Assembly (NCBI GenBank): GCA_014584295.1
Contig: JACTNC010000063.1
Span: forward strand, 149,029 to 213,028
Source of the DNA: Verrucomicrobiota bacterium
GTDB taxonomy: Bacteria > Verrucomicrobiota > Verrucomicrobiia > Opitutales > Opitutaceae
Direction of reading: 5' to 3'
Length of the DNA stretch: 64,000 bases
Positions 34,909-45,000 of this stretch are shown here, in pieces (position 1 is the first letter of the stretch; each line of letters begins with the position of its first letter). The notes beneath the pieces were generated by a model. The model was not told where the DNA came from, did not search any database, and saw only the letters and a list, made by a program, of their open reading frames with translations. The position numbers and the translations under genes are program-made.

Positions 34909-35664
34909 TTGACTTCCCGGAACCTCGAACAAAGGCTTCCGCTTTCGGTGACCCAACGTTCCACCCCCTCTTGTTTGCCGCAGGGCTGCATCGTGCTGCT
35001 TGCCTTGGCAGCCTCATTGACCCTGGGGATACATGTCGGTTTCGCGCAGAAACCGACATCAGCGGACTCGTCCGCCACGACCCGTTCGACATCGCCCACA
35101 GCCACGCAGGCGCTCTCACCCGATGAACGCACGCGCATTGAACTTCTCGAATCGTACCAGTTCCTGCGCGAGCAATTGCGCGCCGCGCAAGTGGCGATCG
35201 CCAGCAACCGCATCGAGGCCCAGGAGGTCGCGCGCAGGCAGAGCGAGGATCTCAACGCACGCCTCGACGCGCTACGCGCCTCCTTGTCAGTCGTCAACCA
35301 GCGCCAGCAGGAGGCGGCAGCACGCGCCGAATATGATCGTTACCACCAGGAACAGGCGGCAAACCGCTCGTACTGGACCCTGCTCTGGATCTCAGGGATC
35401 GCCGGCGCGGCGATCCTCCTGACCCTGCTCGTCATGACCCGCATGCAATGGAGGGCCATGAATCGCATTGCCGACACGATCGGTCTGCAGCCGCAACTCC
35501 TCGCACATTCAAGTCATTACCTTCAGGATTCCCGCCAGCTTTCCCAACTGGGTGACACCACTGTCATCCAGGCAAACAACCGGCTCGCCACGGCAGTGGA
35601 GCGGATTGAACGCCGCGTGAGCGAACTCGAAAGCGCCGCACGCTCTCCAGAACATCGTGTTTGA
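34909..35664 (+). CDS. Membrane-anchored coiled-coil protein of unknown function
   Basis: This product is up to 251 residues. A hydrophobic segment (VLLALAASLTLGIHVGFAQ) looks like a signal peptide. It is followed by a helical coiled coil of about 90 residues (LESYQFLREQLRAAQ, LSVVNQRQQEAAARAEYD) and a strong membrane helix (TLLWISGIAGAAILLTLLVM). A cytoplasmic helical tail ends with ERIERRVSELESAAR. The start is uncertain: TTG 34909, GTG 34948 and GTG 34993 are possible and none has a good ribosome binding site. The topology suggests a single-pass envelope protein. Confidence 0.65.
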   Translation: MTSRNLEQRLPLSVTQRSTPSCLPQGCIVLLALAASLTLGIHVGFAQKPTSADSSATTRSTSPTATQALSPDERTRIELLESYQFLREQLRAAQVAIASNRIEAQEVARRQSEDLNARLDALRASLSVVNQRQQEAAARAEYDRYHQEQAANRSYWTLLWISGIAGAAILLTLLVMTRMQWRAMNRIADTIGLQPQLLAHSSHYLQDSRQLSQLGDTTVIQANNRLATAVERIERRVSELESAARSPEHRV

Positions 35665-35706
35665 TCACCCCGGAGCGGGACAAGCCGTCGGAAGTTTCGG
35701 TAATTC

Positions 35707-36204
35707 CTAGTCCGGGAAGATCCCGTCAGTCTGGAACCTCAGCGTAATCTCACCCTTGGCAGCCGAAGCCTTTCCGGATTTCTCCGCGGGTGAATACTTC
35801 AGGCGCGCAATATACAGCGTGGCCACACGCTCGAGCGCAGGATGAAGCTCCGACAGGCGGGCGATGTCCGTGATCGCTCCTTCACTGTCGAGCGAGAAGG
35901 AAAACACCGCTTCAATCGTCCCCCGTTTCAGATCCCGCGGCCACGCCGCAGGCATGAGCACGGGCGACGAATAGATCTGTGGCGGTTTGTCGCCCTTCCC
36001 GGCATCGCGCGCGACATCGTAGCGTTCGCGTGACACGTTTACCTCGACCAAATTGTCGCCCCATTTCGGAAGGGATTGCATCAGCACCTCGAAGGGCGGC
36101 AGACCGAGATCAAAGGGCACAGGAGCAGCAAATGCGCACGCGGCTCCGCCAGCCGACAACATCAGTGCCGCTGTGCTTCGCAGAAAGGTGGGTCCAAAGG
36201 CCAT
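35707..36204 (-). CDS. Periplasmic protein with TonB C-terminal-like domain
   Basis: The 165-residue protein has a signal peptide (FLRSTAALMLSAGGAACAFA). Its C-terminal half resembles a TonB_C domain: GTIEAVFSFSLDSEGAITDI, then HPALERVATLYIARLKYSPA, then GEITLRFQTDG. There is no N-terminal transmembrane anchor of a true TonB and no Pro-rich spanning region, so it is a free periplasmic domain. ATG 36204 was chosen for the signal peptide. Function unknown. Confidence 0.75.
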   Translation of the reverse strand: MAFGPTFLRSTAALMLSAGGAACAFAAPVPFDLGLPPFEVLMQSLPKWGDNLVEVNVSRERYDVARDAGKGDKPPQIYSSPVLMPAAWPRDLKRGTIEAVFSFSLDSEGAITDIARLSELHPALERVATLYIARLKYSPAEKSGKASAAKGEITLRFQTDGIFPD

Positions 36205-36291
36205 GGCTGAAGGAAATCTTCGACCAGAACCAAATGTCAGTCGCGCCGGAAGTAAAGCGCCGCGCTTGTCTCCGCCCCACAATCCGACCCT

Positions 36292-37323
36292 TCATCCTTT
36301 CGCCTGCAACGGCTTTGCAAGCCGCAGAACTCCCGCCGCACGGGTGAACGTGGCCTCGTCAAATCCCAGGTAGCGCTTCAGCACGGCATCGCGCTCCATG
36401 GGATTCGTGATGCGCGCGGCGCTCCGGTATTGCGACCACGACATCATCCGCCCCGCCCATGCCAGCAAACCGCTTACAGGAACAGGGATGTCGCTCCCAT
36501 GAAGGATTCGCTCCGCAAGCGGAGCAGTCGTCAGCCGGCGCAAGGCCGACGGCCGCAATCGAAACGTCATCCCCGCAAGCGCGCTGTTGTCGCCATACAG
36601 GCGGGGAAACCGCTCCACCATCTCTGCAAAGGCATCCAAGTAATCCGTATCCACGAGCATCGTTCCGGTGCCGCAATGCGCGGCGATGCAGGTCACTCCA
36701 ATTTCAAGCGGGCGCGTAAGCACGCGTGGATTCGCCAGGGTGGCGTCCCTGACCGGCATCGTGCGTTCGCTTCCGGTATGTGCCAACATGGGAAGCCCCA
36801 CCTCCGCCATGCGCTCGAGAAACCGGGTATGGCGGCGATCGTTCCAGTCAATGCCCTGGACGTTTGGCAGGCACTTGAGCGCAGCCGCCCCTCCCGCAAT
36901 CGCGCGCTCAAGCTCCTCATGCGCGTCGCGGCGTGCAGGATGGATCGAAACTGCGGCGAGAAACTCCGGATGCTCGGCGGCGAGGCGGAGCACATAGTCG
37001 TTCGGCACATAGAACGACGCCAGTTCCGGCAGAGGCGTGCCGTCCTCGCGATGCGGCAGCTCATGCGCAAGGATCAGCGCACGCTGCACGTTGGAGCTTC
37101 TCACAAACTCCAGCATCTTCGCGACGTACTGCTGATCAAAGGAAGGCCCCGAAAGGTCCCGGGTGCTGAGCCCCACACTCCGCACGAGAAAGGGTGCACC
37201 CAGGCGCGTCAGACCCTTGGGACGATACCAGCATCCGGTTCCGCCCACGCCCGTGCCGACGATGTGAACATGGGCGTCGATTCTCACGCTGGGCGCATCT
37301 GCCTGTATCTTGCGCCCTGACAC
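36292..37323 (-). CDS. Amidohydrolase-2 family metal-dependent hydrolase
   Basis: The 343-residue protein is a TIM-barrel amidohydrolase. The N-terminal metal motif is RIDAHVHIVGTG (HXH). Further conserved histidines lie in LPMLAHTGSERTM and CIAAHCGTG, and the metal aspartate in ILHGSDIPVP. Members hydrolyse or decarboxylate small organic molecules. The substrate cannot be read. The start is a GTG at 37323. No signal peptide is visible. It is the first gene of a possible minus-strand pair with the TonB_C-like protein gene downstream. Confidence 0.87.
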   Translation of the reverse strand: MSGRKIQADAPSVRIDAHVHIVGTGVGGTGCWYRPKGLTRLGAPFLVRSVGLSTRDLSGPSFDQQYVAKMLEFVRSSNVQRALILAHELPHREDGTPLPELASFYVPNDYVLRLAAEHPEFLAAVSIHPARRDAHEELERAIAGGAAALKCLPNVQGIDWNDRRHTRFLERMAEVGLPMLAHTGSERTMPVRDATLANPRVLTRPLEIGVTCIAAHCGTGTMLVDTDYLDAFAEMVERFPRLYGDNSALAGMTFRLRPSALRRLTTAPLAERILHGSDIPVPVSGLLAWAGRMMSWSQYRSAARITNPMERDAVLKRYLGFDEATFTRAAGVLRLAKPLQAKG

Positions 37324-37473
37324 CCCAGGCGCCCGCCCCAGATAGTCCGTCCAACCGTCTCAAGGGGATCGTTGCGTAAGGATTTCATCAAAATGGCTCT
37401 GCGCTGCAAATCTGATACTGCCTGTGGCCGCTCTATGACAAGGTCTTCTGTATCGTTCTCCTGCGCATCCGGC

Positions 37474-38280
37474 ATGAAATTCGCTCCCCTTTGTTTTCTC
37501 CTCTCCGCATCCGCAATCGCAGCCGGGGCCGCCCAGATTGGCCAGACCTACGACGAGGTCATCGCAAGCCACGGACAGCCCTCCAGCCGCATGGAAAGCG
37601 GTTCCATACGCATCCTCAGGTACCCGCGTCAGATCCTCAAACTGCAGGACGGCATTGTGGTCGATATCTCCATTCCTCCGCGTCCGCGCCACAGCGATTC
37701 GACACCGACAACGTCCGCCGCGGATGCACCCGCGCGGCTGGGTCACTTGGAAATTGCGGCACTCCGACTGAAACGCGCCCGCGCCGAGGACCGCATTCGC
37801 GCGATCGTCAATCAACCCGCCCCCACTCAAGTCCGCACGACACGCATGCGCGTGCAGACGACACACGGTTCCTGGTATCCGGAACCGGCAGGCGCCCCCG
37901 ACTTCGCCGTGGCCGATGCGCGAGCCACGCAGCAGAAAAACTACGACGGGAAAGGCTACCTCGCGGCCGGTGCTGACCCGGGCACGGTGTATCTCGGCGA
38001 CGACCTCGAATACAATCCCCTGCTTTCCTACTACTACGCCGATCGCACGATCCCCAAGAAGAAGCTGAGACCCGAAGAGATGGAGGAAATCAACGCCCTC
38101 TTCCGCTCCATCGCCGAATGCGACCGCCAATTGAAGTCACCCCCAACCCCTTCAAAAGAAGCCCCATCTTCAGCCGACATTGCCCAGTCCCCGGCCTCAC
38201 CCGACAAGTCCGCGGCAGCACCTGACAAGTCCCCCGCACCCGCCAGCATCCGCCGCGAACGCACCGCCGACGGCACCTGA
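37474..38280 (+). CDS. Exported protein with BamE/SmpA-like N-terminal motif
   Basis: The 268-residue protein has a clear signal peptide (FAPLCFLLSASAIAAGA). It is followed by GQTYDEVIASHGQPSSRME and ILRYPRQILKLQDGIVVDIS, a pattern like the SmpA/OmlA (BamE) fold that often occurs in envelope proteins. The rest is low-complexity, with a Pro/Ser-rich tail (residues 225-268). No lipobox is seen. An upstream in-frame start at 37372 exists but lacks the signal-peptide logic. Function unknown. Confidence 0.72.
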   Translation: MKFAPLCFLLSASAIAAGAAQIGQTYDEVIASHGQPSSRMESGSIRILRYPRQILKLQDGIVVDISIPPRPRHSDSTPTTSAADAPARLGHLEIAALRLKRARAEDRIRAIVNQPAPTQVRTTRMRVQTTHGSWYPEPAGAPDFAVADARATQQKNYDGKGYLAAGADPGTVYLGDDLEYNPLLSYYYADRTIPKKKLRPEEMEEINALFRSIAECDRQLKSPPTPSKEAPSSADIAQSPASPDKSAAAPDKSPAPASIRRERTADGT

Positions 38281-38284
38281 GCCC

Positions 38285-38355
38285 CTCCGCCCGGGAGGGG
38301 CACGCTTCGTCGTGACCAAAAACCCCCGCCCGGGAGGGGCGCGCTTCGTCGTGCC
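38285..38355 (+). repeat. Two near-tandem copies of the GAGGGGCGCGCTTCGTCGTG repeat
   Basis: CCGCCCGGGAGGGGCACGCT and its continuation TTCGTCGTGACC (about 38288-38315) are followed by a second unit CCGCCCGGGAGGGGCGCGCT and TTCGTCGTG (about 38326-38354). A third copy lies at 9499-9523. The units lie just after the stop of the upstream exported protein gene. Confidence 0.8.
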
Positions 38356-38548
38356 CGGTTTGACCTCAGAGCGTAGCGGACGCTTCCAGCTCCCGACTCC
38401 GCTCTCGTTCGGAGGGGATGCCAATCCCGTGTCGTGCTCAGCAGCAGCCGCCACCCCAACCGACACGCCCCCGTACAATGCCCGGGGGCACGGTGAGGGC
38501 GCAGGTGCGCGCCGCCGGGGAAAGGCAGCCCAGCTTCCGCGCCGATCC

Positions 38549-41305
38549 TTAGAGCGATTTCAGGTAGGCTACCACATTGGCCACATCCTGAGCGGAGAAT
38601 CCAAGCTGCTCGGCGCTCAACATCAGCGAACGATTCATCCGCTTCAGGCTCTTGATCCGGTCCTCGGGAATCATCTGTGTCACGCCGCCCGTCGAACGCA
38701 CGATCACCGGATCGCCTGACGACATTGCGAGGCCCTGGATGATCGTGCCATCCTTCAGCGCAATCTCCACCCCATCGAAGCCATGCGCGATGTCTGCCGA
38801 GGGATTGATGATCGATTCGATCAGCACGAGCGTCGACTGCCGCTGCGCCCAGCCCGTCAGATTCGGTGCATAGTCGATGCCCCTGTCCCCAAGCTGATGG
38901 CAGAGCATGCAGGCCGAAAAGAGATCGGCTCCCGCCTTGGGATCGCCCTTCAACGCCGCAATCGCAGCCGCATCCGTCAGTTTGCGCGGGCCCGGCTCCG
39001 GGACCACGATGCCGGTCAGCGCAATCGTATCCGGATCATAGATACCACGCTCCTTCAACACCGCATCGAGGTGAAACTGCCCCCAGCGGAGATTTCGATA
39101 GTTGATGATCCACCACAGCGCCTGCTGCTGCACGCGGCCCTTGCCTTTCGCCGCGAGGTCGATCAGCGCATCGGCTGCCTCCCTCGTCGGTGTGAAACCC
39201 AGCGCGGTGACAGCCGCCAAACGCTCCGCCTCTGTCAACGATTCCGCGCGCGCACGTGCCGCAAACTGCGGGGCGGCAGCCTCCGGTGTAAGGCGCCAAA
39301 CGAGCTTCGCATAGGCGGAAGTCCAGGCAAGTGGATCGCGATTCGTCGCAGTCCGCGCGAGCTCCGAATAGACCTCCGCCTCCTTGCCCATACAACCCGT
39401 CCCCCACGCCTCCAGATACGTGCGATCAATTCCGTCAAAACCCGCTGCAAGCTGGAGGAGAATGTCCTTTGACTTGGCAAATGGCACATCGCGCATCGCC
39501 AGCGCCACCTCGCGGCGAACCAGCGCCGAGCGATCCTTCGCGAGTGCGGCCGCGTGTTCGAGTCCGCGGGGACCCGAGCGCAGGTTCTTGAACGCCGCTG
39601 CGCGGAAGCGTTCGTCCGCATGGTTCAACAGGCCCTCAACCTTCGCCACGCCCTTGGGTCCGAGCTGAGCGAGCAGGCCGATCGCACGCGCCGCGATGTA
39701 GGGGTTGCTGTCGCCAAGAAGCCGTGCAACCGGCTCCACGGCTTTGTCACCCGCCTTGAGCAGCGCAAAGAATCCCAGCGAGCGCACATTGACCGCCGGA
39801 CTCCGCAGCGCCTCGATCCGGCCCTCCATGGTCTTGAGGTCGAAGGTCGGGATGCGCGACTTGAAGCCACGCGGCGCGATGCGATAGATGGCGCCGCTGA
39901 GGGTATCGTCGCGATCGGCATGCCCGCCAACGCGCGGGTCGAACCAGTCTGAAACATAGATGGCGCCATCGGGTCCGACTGCGATGTCGGACGGGCGGAA
40001 GTAGGTTTGCAGATCGTCGTTCACGACACCGCGAAGGCTGTCGATTCCCGCGAGTTTCCCTTCTCGATTGCTCGTGAGAAAATCAAAGCGTTCGAGCTTG
40101 TACCCCGCTCCGTTCAACTCGGGAAAATATCCGAGAATCGTGTTCCGCGCAGCTTCCGCGCTTAGCAGCGCCCCGCGCCACTTCGCACCCAGAGCATCGC
40201 CCTCATAGAAAACAATGCCCGTCGGCGCACCGGCGCCATAGACGTCCCCGGATGGCATCGTGCCCGGATCCTCCTGACGCCACTCGGCGGTTGGGACATC
40301 CTGGCCGGGCCGGCGATCGGCCGACCAGATGCGCGTGCCGTCACGCGAAAAGAAGCCTGCATTGCCGTACTCGAGCAGATGGGCAGTGCGCGCGGCCGGC
40401 GGATCGTCATTGTCGTTCTGAAAGACCTCGCCAAAGGAGGTCACGGTCTGCTCGTAGCTGTTGCGGAAATTGTGGCCGATCACGCGCAGGTCGGTCCCGT
40501 CCGGCTTCATGCTCATCGCAAAGCCCCCGACGTAGACATGCCCGTCATCGCTCTTTGCACCGGAAATATCCGGGGTCTTCCATCCATAGATCGGCGTCGC
40601 CCCGCTCTTCAGCGGATCATACATGCTGCCTACACGGATCGTGCGTCCAGACCGGTCGGTGACAAAAGCTCCGGCATTGCCCTGGCTGAAATAGTAGCGG
40701 CCATCCGGACCGACGGTGAGGGAATGCAGCGCGTGATCATGGTTGTGACCGTTGAAGCCGCTCAGCAGTACCTCTCTCGTATCGTAACGTGGATCGAACT
40801 TCAGGTCGCGGTCGACGTCCGTATAGACGATGAGATCGGGCGCGTTGGACACATAGATCTTGTTGTCAACAACCGCGATTCCCAAAGGCGCGATCAGCAC
40901 GGGCTCCTGGACAAATACCCAGGACTTGTCGGCGCGTCCGTCGCCATCCGTATCCTCGAGAACAACGATGCGGTCTCCCGCCGGATCACGCCCCGTGTGC
41001 TTGCGGTAATTCGCACCCTCCGCCACCCAGATGCGCCCCGCCGAATCGATGTCGATATTGGTCGGGTTTCGAAAGAGCGGCGACTTCGCCCAAAGCGTCA
41101 CCTCAAGGTCGCCCGCCGCATGGAGCAGCTTGACCGGAACCACGGTGGGTTCGGCCGGGGCGGCCGCTGGAACCGCGGATGGCGCGGCGTCGGACACGGG
41201 TGCCGGTGTGGATGGAGCGGTGCGTCCCCCCTTCTTCGCGGGTTGAGCGATGGCGATCGATGCGGAAAGGGCGGCAACAAGACTGACAAGTCGGGCGAGG
41301 GGCAT
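38549..41305 (-). CDS. PVC-type exported dehydrogenase with cytochrome c domain
   Basis: The 918-residue protein has a signal peptide (LVSLVAALSASIAIAQ) and a Pro/Ala spacer. A beta-propeller resembling sugar/sorbosone dehydrogenases follows (PTNIDIDSAGRIWVAEG, LIAPLGIAVVDNKIYVS, HSLTVGPDGRYYFSQG). HEAT-like helical repeats lie at about 490-690. A C-terminal c-type heme site CMLCH (ACMLCHQLGDRG) is followed by LIESIINPSADIAHGFDG. This architecture is typical of large dehydrogenases in Planctomycetes and Verrucomicrobia. Substrate unknown. It is divergent from the DUF1553 gene across a 790-base gap. Confidence 0.93.
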   Translation of the reverse strand: MPLARLVSLVAALSASIAIAQPAKKGGRTAPSTPAPVSDAAPSAVPAAAPAEPTVVPVKLLHAAGDLEVTLWAKSPLFRNPTNIDIDSAGRIWVAEGANYRKHTGRDPAGDRIVVLEDTDGDGRADKSWVFVQEPVLIAPLGIAVVDNKIYVSNAPDLIVYTDVDRDLKFDPRYDTREVLLSGFNGHNHDHALHSLTVGPDGRYYFSQGNAGAFVTDRSGRTIRVGSMYDPLKSGATPIYGWKTPDISGAKSDDGHVYVGGFAMSMKPDGTDLRVIGHNFRNSYEQTVTSFGEVFQNDNDDPPAARTAHLLEYGNAGFFSRDGTRIWSADRRPGQDVPTAEWRQEDPGTMPSGDVYGAGAPTGIVFYEGDALGAKWRGALLSAEAARNTILGYFPELNGAGYKLERFDFLTSNREGKLAGIDSLRGVVNDDLQTYFRPSDIAVGPDGAIYVSDWFDPRVGGHADRDDTLSGAIYRIAPRGFKSRIPTFDLKTMEGRIEALRSPAVNVRSLGFFALLKAGDKAVEPVARLLGDSNPYIAARAIGLLAQLGPKGVAKVEGLLNHADERFRAAAFKNLRSGPRGLEHAAALAKDRSALVRREVALAMRDVPFAKSKDILLQLAAGFDGIDRTYLEAWGTGCMGKEAEVYSELARTATNRDPLAWTSAYAKLVWRLTPEAAAPQFAARARAESLTEAERLAAVTALGFTPTREAADALIDLAAKGKGRVQQQALWWIINYRNLRWGQFHLDAVLKERGIYDPDTIALTGIVVPEPGPRKLTDAAAIAALKGDPKAGADLFSACMLCHQLGDRGIDYAPNLTGWAQRQSTLVLIESIINPSADIAHGFDGVEIALKDGTIIQGLAMSSGDPVIVRSTGGVTQMIPEDRIKSLKRMNRSLMLSAEQLGFSAQDVANVVAYLKSL

Positions 41306-41409
41306 GGTGAAAAGCCTTCATCAGGGCAAAACCAGCCAACTTCGTCAAAGAGCAATCCCGTGAAAATTCAGCGATTTCCAGGCCGGCAACTTCACGATTC
41401 TCAAGTCGT

Positions 41410-41462
41410 TTCATCCGCAGAATCCGCGGATGGACGCAGATTTCGGCAGCGATCCACAAAGA
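41410..41462 (+). repeat. TTCATCCGCAG-type dispersed repeat, copy 2, with hairpin
   Basis: CATCCGC (41412-41418) pairs with GCGGATG (41426-41432) over a seven-base loop. The wider sequence, with GGACGCAGATTT and CGATCCACAAAGA, aligns with 9711-9770 in the same orientation. Confidence 0.7.
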
Positions 41463-41685
41463 ATGTGATCCTAAGGGTCAGCATCGCTTCCTATGAGCAA
41501 TCGGGAAGGTTGCCAAAATCTTGGACATAACCTCGCCGACATTTGCCGGTAAACAACCAGGACTGGTCAGGCGCGGATTCTTGGGCGATGCAGTCTAGGA
41601 TTTGTTTACTGAGTCAATATGGAGGGCCTGACGCAGGCATGATTGCTCCTCAGCTGTCACGTTGCAACGTAGGCACTTCATCAGT

Positions 41686-41701
41686 CCTTCGTGTCTTCGC
41701 G
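41686..41701 (-). repeat. CACGAAGACACGAAGG-type repeat, left arm
   Basis: CCTTCGTGTCTTCGCG is the reverse complement of 41745-41760 with one mismatch, and matches the 16-mer of 9859-9874 with one mismatch. Confidence 0.75.
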
Positions 41702-41744
41702 TGGAACCATTTCCCCAAGGCCAAACCGAAGCATGAATGACTCG

Positions 41745-41760
41745 CGCGAAGCCACGAAGG
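41745..41760 (+). repeat. CACGAAGACACGAAGG-type repeat, right arm
   Basis: CGCGAAGCCACGAAGG pairs with 41686-41701. The continuation GCACAAAGAAGGAGAACAGG is homologous to the reverse complement of 9841-9885, so a block of about 45 bases is shared between the two regions in opposite orientation. Confidence 0.75.
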
Positions 41761-42063
41761 CACAAAGAAGGAGAACAGGAGGATGTCTTTAGGGGTCCAT
41801 GGAATTGCCCGGAGGTTGCAGCATGTCATTTTCAAACCGGTCACGTCGATGCGTGACCCTCCCTTGGGGTCAATGACTGGAAGTCACGTCGATGCGTTTT
41901 CCTCCGGAATCAGCGAATCTCTGCACGGCTCCCGCGCCGCAACGCCTACTTGCAATGCACTGCACGCGGGCCGAGCGGATGAAAGGACCCTGATTATTTT
42001 CATCTCCCTTCTGCCGCATTCTGGCTGGTAGGAATGAATTCGCGGCGCAAATCTTCCCCGGTT

Positions 42064-42089
42064 CATCCGCACCGGTACCCGTGCGGATG
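42064..42089 (+). repeat. Hairpin CATCCGCAC/GTGCGGATG before the DUF1553 gene
   Basis: A perfect 9-bp stem encloses the loop CGGTACCC and ends seven bases before the ATG at 42096. It shares CATCCGCACCGG with the hairpin at 52774-52795. It may affect translation of the downstream gene. Confidence 0.65.
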
Positions 42090-42095
42090 GCGACC

Positions 42096-45000
42096 ATGCT
42101 CCCGCATTTCCCCGCGCCCATGATTTCCACTCAGCTGCGCGCAGCGCTGCTGACCCTCACGATTGCCTGCATGCCGATTGCACGCGCCCCTGCGGCACCG
42201 CTCCAGTTCAATCGCGACATCCGGCCCATCCTCTCGGAAAACTGCTTTCAGTGTCACGGACAAGACCGCGCCCACCGCGAGGCCAAGCTCCGCCTCGACG
42301 AATTTGAAAGCGCCACGCAGGACCGCGACGGATTCTTTGCCATCGTACCCGGCAAACCGGAGCAAAGCGAGATGATCGCACGCATCCTCTCCGACGACGA
42401 ATCCGAGAGAATGCCCCCCGAGGAGAGCAACAAGCACGTTTCCCCCGCACAGGTCGCACTGCTCAAACAATGGATCTCCGAAGGCGCCGTGTATGAGCGA
42501 CACTGGGCCTTTATTGCACCCCAGCGCCCGGTCGTCCCCTCAAACCCCGGCACATCCTGGGGTCGTTCGCCCATTGATGCATTTGTCCTCCAGCGCCTCA
42601 CGCAGGAAAAGCTCACGCCCTCACCCGAGGCCTCACCTGCCACGTGGCTGCGGCGCGTGAGCTTCGACCTCGTGGGTCTGCCTCCAACTCCGCAGGAGCT
42701 CGATGCTTTCAGCGCAGATGCCGCACGCCGCGGCGAAACCGCCTACAGCGAGGCCGTCGACCGCCTCATGCGCTCCCCACACTTCGGCGAGCGTCTGGCC
42801 ATGGACTGGCTCGACGCCGCCCGCTACGCCGACACGCACGGTTTCAACAACGATTCAACACGCACCATGTGGCGCTGGCGCGACTGGGTGATCGAGGCCT
42901 TCAATTCCAACAAGCCCTACAACGAATTCATCACGGAGCAACTCGCCGGAGACCTTTTGCCCTCCCCAACACTCGATCAACGCATCGCCACGGGTTTCAA
43001 CCGCAACCACGTCATCAACAGCGAAGGCGGCATCATCGACGAGGAATACCGGATCGAATATGTCGCCGATCGTATCCGGACCGTCAGTACAGCCTGGCTC
43101 GGACTCACCTTCGAATGCGCGCGTTGCCACGACCACAAGTTCGATCCGATCGAGCAGCGCGACTACTACCGCCTGTCCGCGTTCTTCAACAACGTGCCCG
43201 AGTGGGGCGAGGATGGCCGCGTCGCCAACGCCGTCCCCATGATCCCCGCCCCCACCCGCGCCCAGCAGGCAACTCTCGCACGGCTGGAAAAGGAGCGTTC
43301 CGCCGCATTTGAGGCCGCCGACGCCGCACGCGCCGGATGGACGTGGAATGAATCCCTCCGCACACAAGTCGAACAACTGGCAGCCGCAGCACGCACGGCA
43401 ACTGATGCCAACAAGTCGATCACGACAATCGAGATCCCGCCCCCCGACGCCAAGATCCAGGCTTCCGTGCTGCCGGGTGCGACCTTCGATTTTACCCACA
43501 AGGACGGCCTCTCAATCGCCTTCTGGCTCCGACCAGATGCCGGCAATCCGAAGGACGTCGCCCTTCTTTCAGGCACCAACCATCAGGGCTCCCCGGCCGA
43601 CACCTCCTTTGGAAACGGACGCGAGATCCGCCTGATCAATGGGGAAATCGAACTCCGCATCGCCGATCGCCTTCCGGTCTACTCCATCACCGTAAGAACC
43701 GAAGGCGCGGGGCTGCGTCCCGAGGAGCTTCACCATGTCGCCGTGAGCTATTCCGGCGGCAAGACCGCCGCTGATGTCCGCATGTACGTGGACGGCCGGG
43801 AGGTCGCCTGTCGCACGATCTACGACGACCTTCACGGCGGCTACAGCAAACGTGATTTCCTCGTCGCCACGGACAATGCCACCAATGCGGCACGCTTCCT
43901 GGGCACGCTTGAAGACCTGCGCAGGGTCGCACCCGCGGCATCGAGCGAAACGATCAGTACGCTCTTCCGCGCCACCGCGCTGCCCCGCGCTCTGGGCGCC
44001 ATAGATTCGGGCAGCGCAAGGTCCCACGAAACCCGGTGGATCGCGGATGCCCTGCTCGCGGAGGACGCAAAGACTCGCGACACTCTGGCGCGCGAGATTG
44101 ACGCAACAGAAAGGCTCCTCGCGCTGCGTCGAACCTTTCCCACAACGATGGTCATGGAGGAAATGGACGTCCCCCGGCAGGCCTATCTCCTTATTCGCGG
44201 GAACTACGACGCCCATGGCGAAAAGCTCGATGCCGGTGTGCCTGAAAAACTCCTCGCCCCCTGGCCGGAGGGAGCGCCAAGAAACCGCCTGGGCCTCGCG
44301 CGCTGGTTCACGCAGCCGAATCACCCGCTTACCGGACGCGTCGTGGTGAACCGCTTCTGGGCACAGCTCTTCGGCACCGGGCTCGTCAAGACGCTTGAGG
44401 ACTTCGGCTCCCAGAGCGAGTGGCCGAGTCACCCCGAGCTGCTCGACTGGCTCGCGCGCGAATTCGTCGACGGCGGCTGGAACGTCAAGGCCTTCCTCAA
44501 GGAGCTGGTGCTGTCGTCCACCTACCGGCAGAGTTCACAGGTAACCGCGGATCTCGTTGCGCGTGATCCCGAGAACCGCCTCCTCGCCCGTGGACCCCGT
44601 GTACGCCTTCCGGCTGAATTGATTCGCGACCAGGCGCTCGCCGTATCCGGCCTGCTCGCCGCGCGGATCGGAGGCCCCAGCGTGTTTCCGTACCAGCCAG
44701 ACGGACTCTACGACTCGATCGTGGTCGGTGCCGCCTACCCCGGTACCAAATGGCTGCTCGGAAGCGGCGAGGATCTGTATCGACGAAGCATCTACACCTT
44801 CTGGAAACGCACGATGCCGCATCCGATGATGCTGGCGCTCGACGCGCCCGACCGAGAATTCTGCACGGTCCGCCGTTCGCGCACCAACACCCCGCTGCAA
44901 GCGCTGACGCTCTGGAACGAGACCGGCTACGTCGAGGCCGCACGCCGCCTCGCCACCCGCATGATTCGCGAGGGCGGGACTGATGACACCGCGCGCGCCA

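Larger units (their letters stand above)
41306..42095. other. Repeat-rich intergenic region
   Basis: These 790 bases hold no convincing gene. They contain a hairpin at 41412-41432 inside a dispersed repeat, an imperfect inverted pair at 41686-41701 and 41745-41760, and a 9-bp stem hairpin at 42064-42089 just before the DUF1553 gene. Promoters for the two divergent genes should lie here but none was recognised. Confidence 0.6.

Noticed and set aside
38180..38719. Plus-strand frame of 179 codons across the gap near 38.4 kb
   Set aside because: It spans repeats and runs antisense to the PVC dehydrogenase gene; composition is not protein-like.
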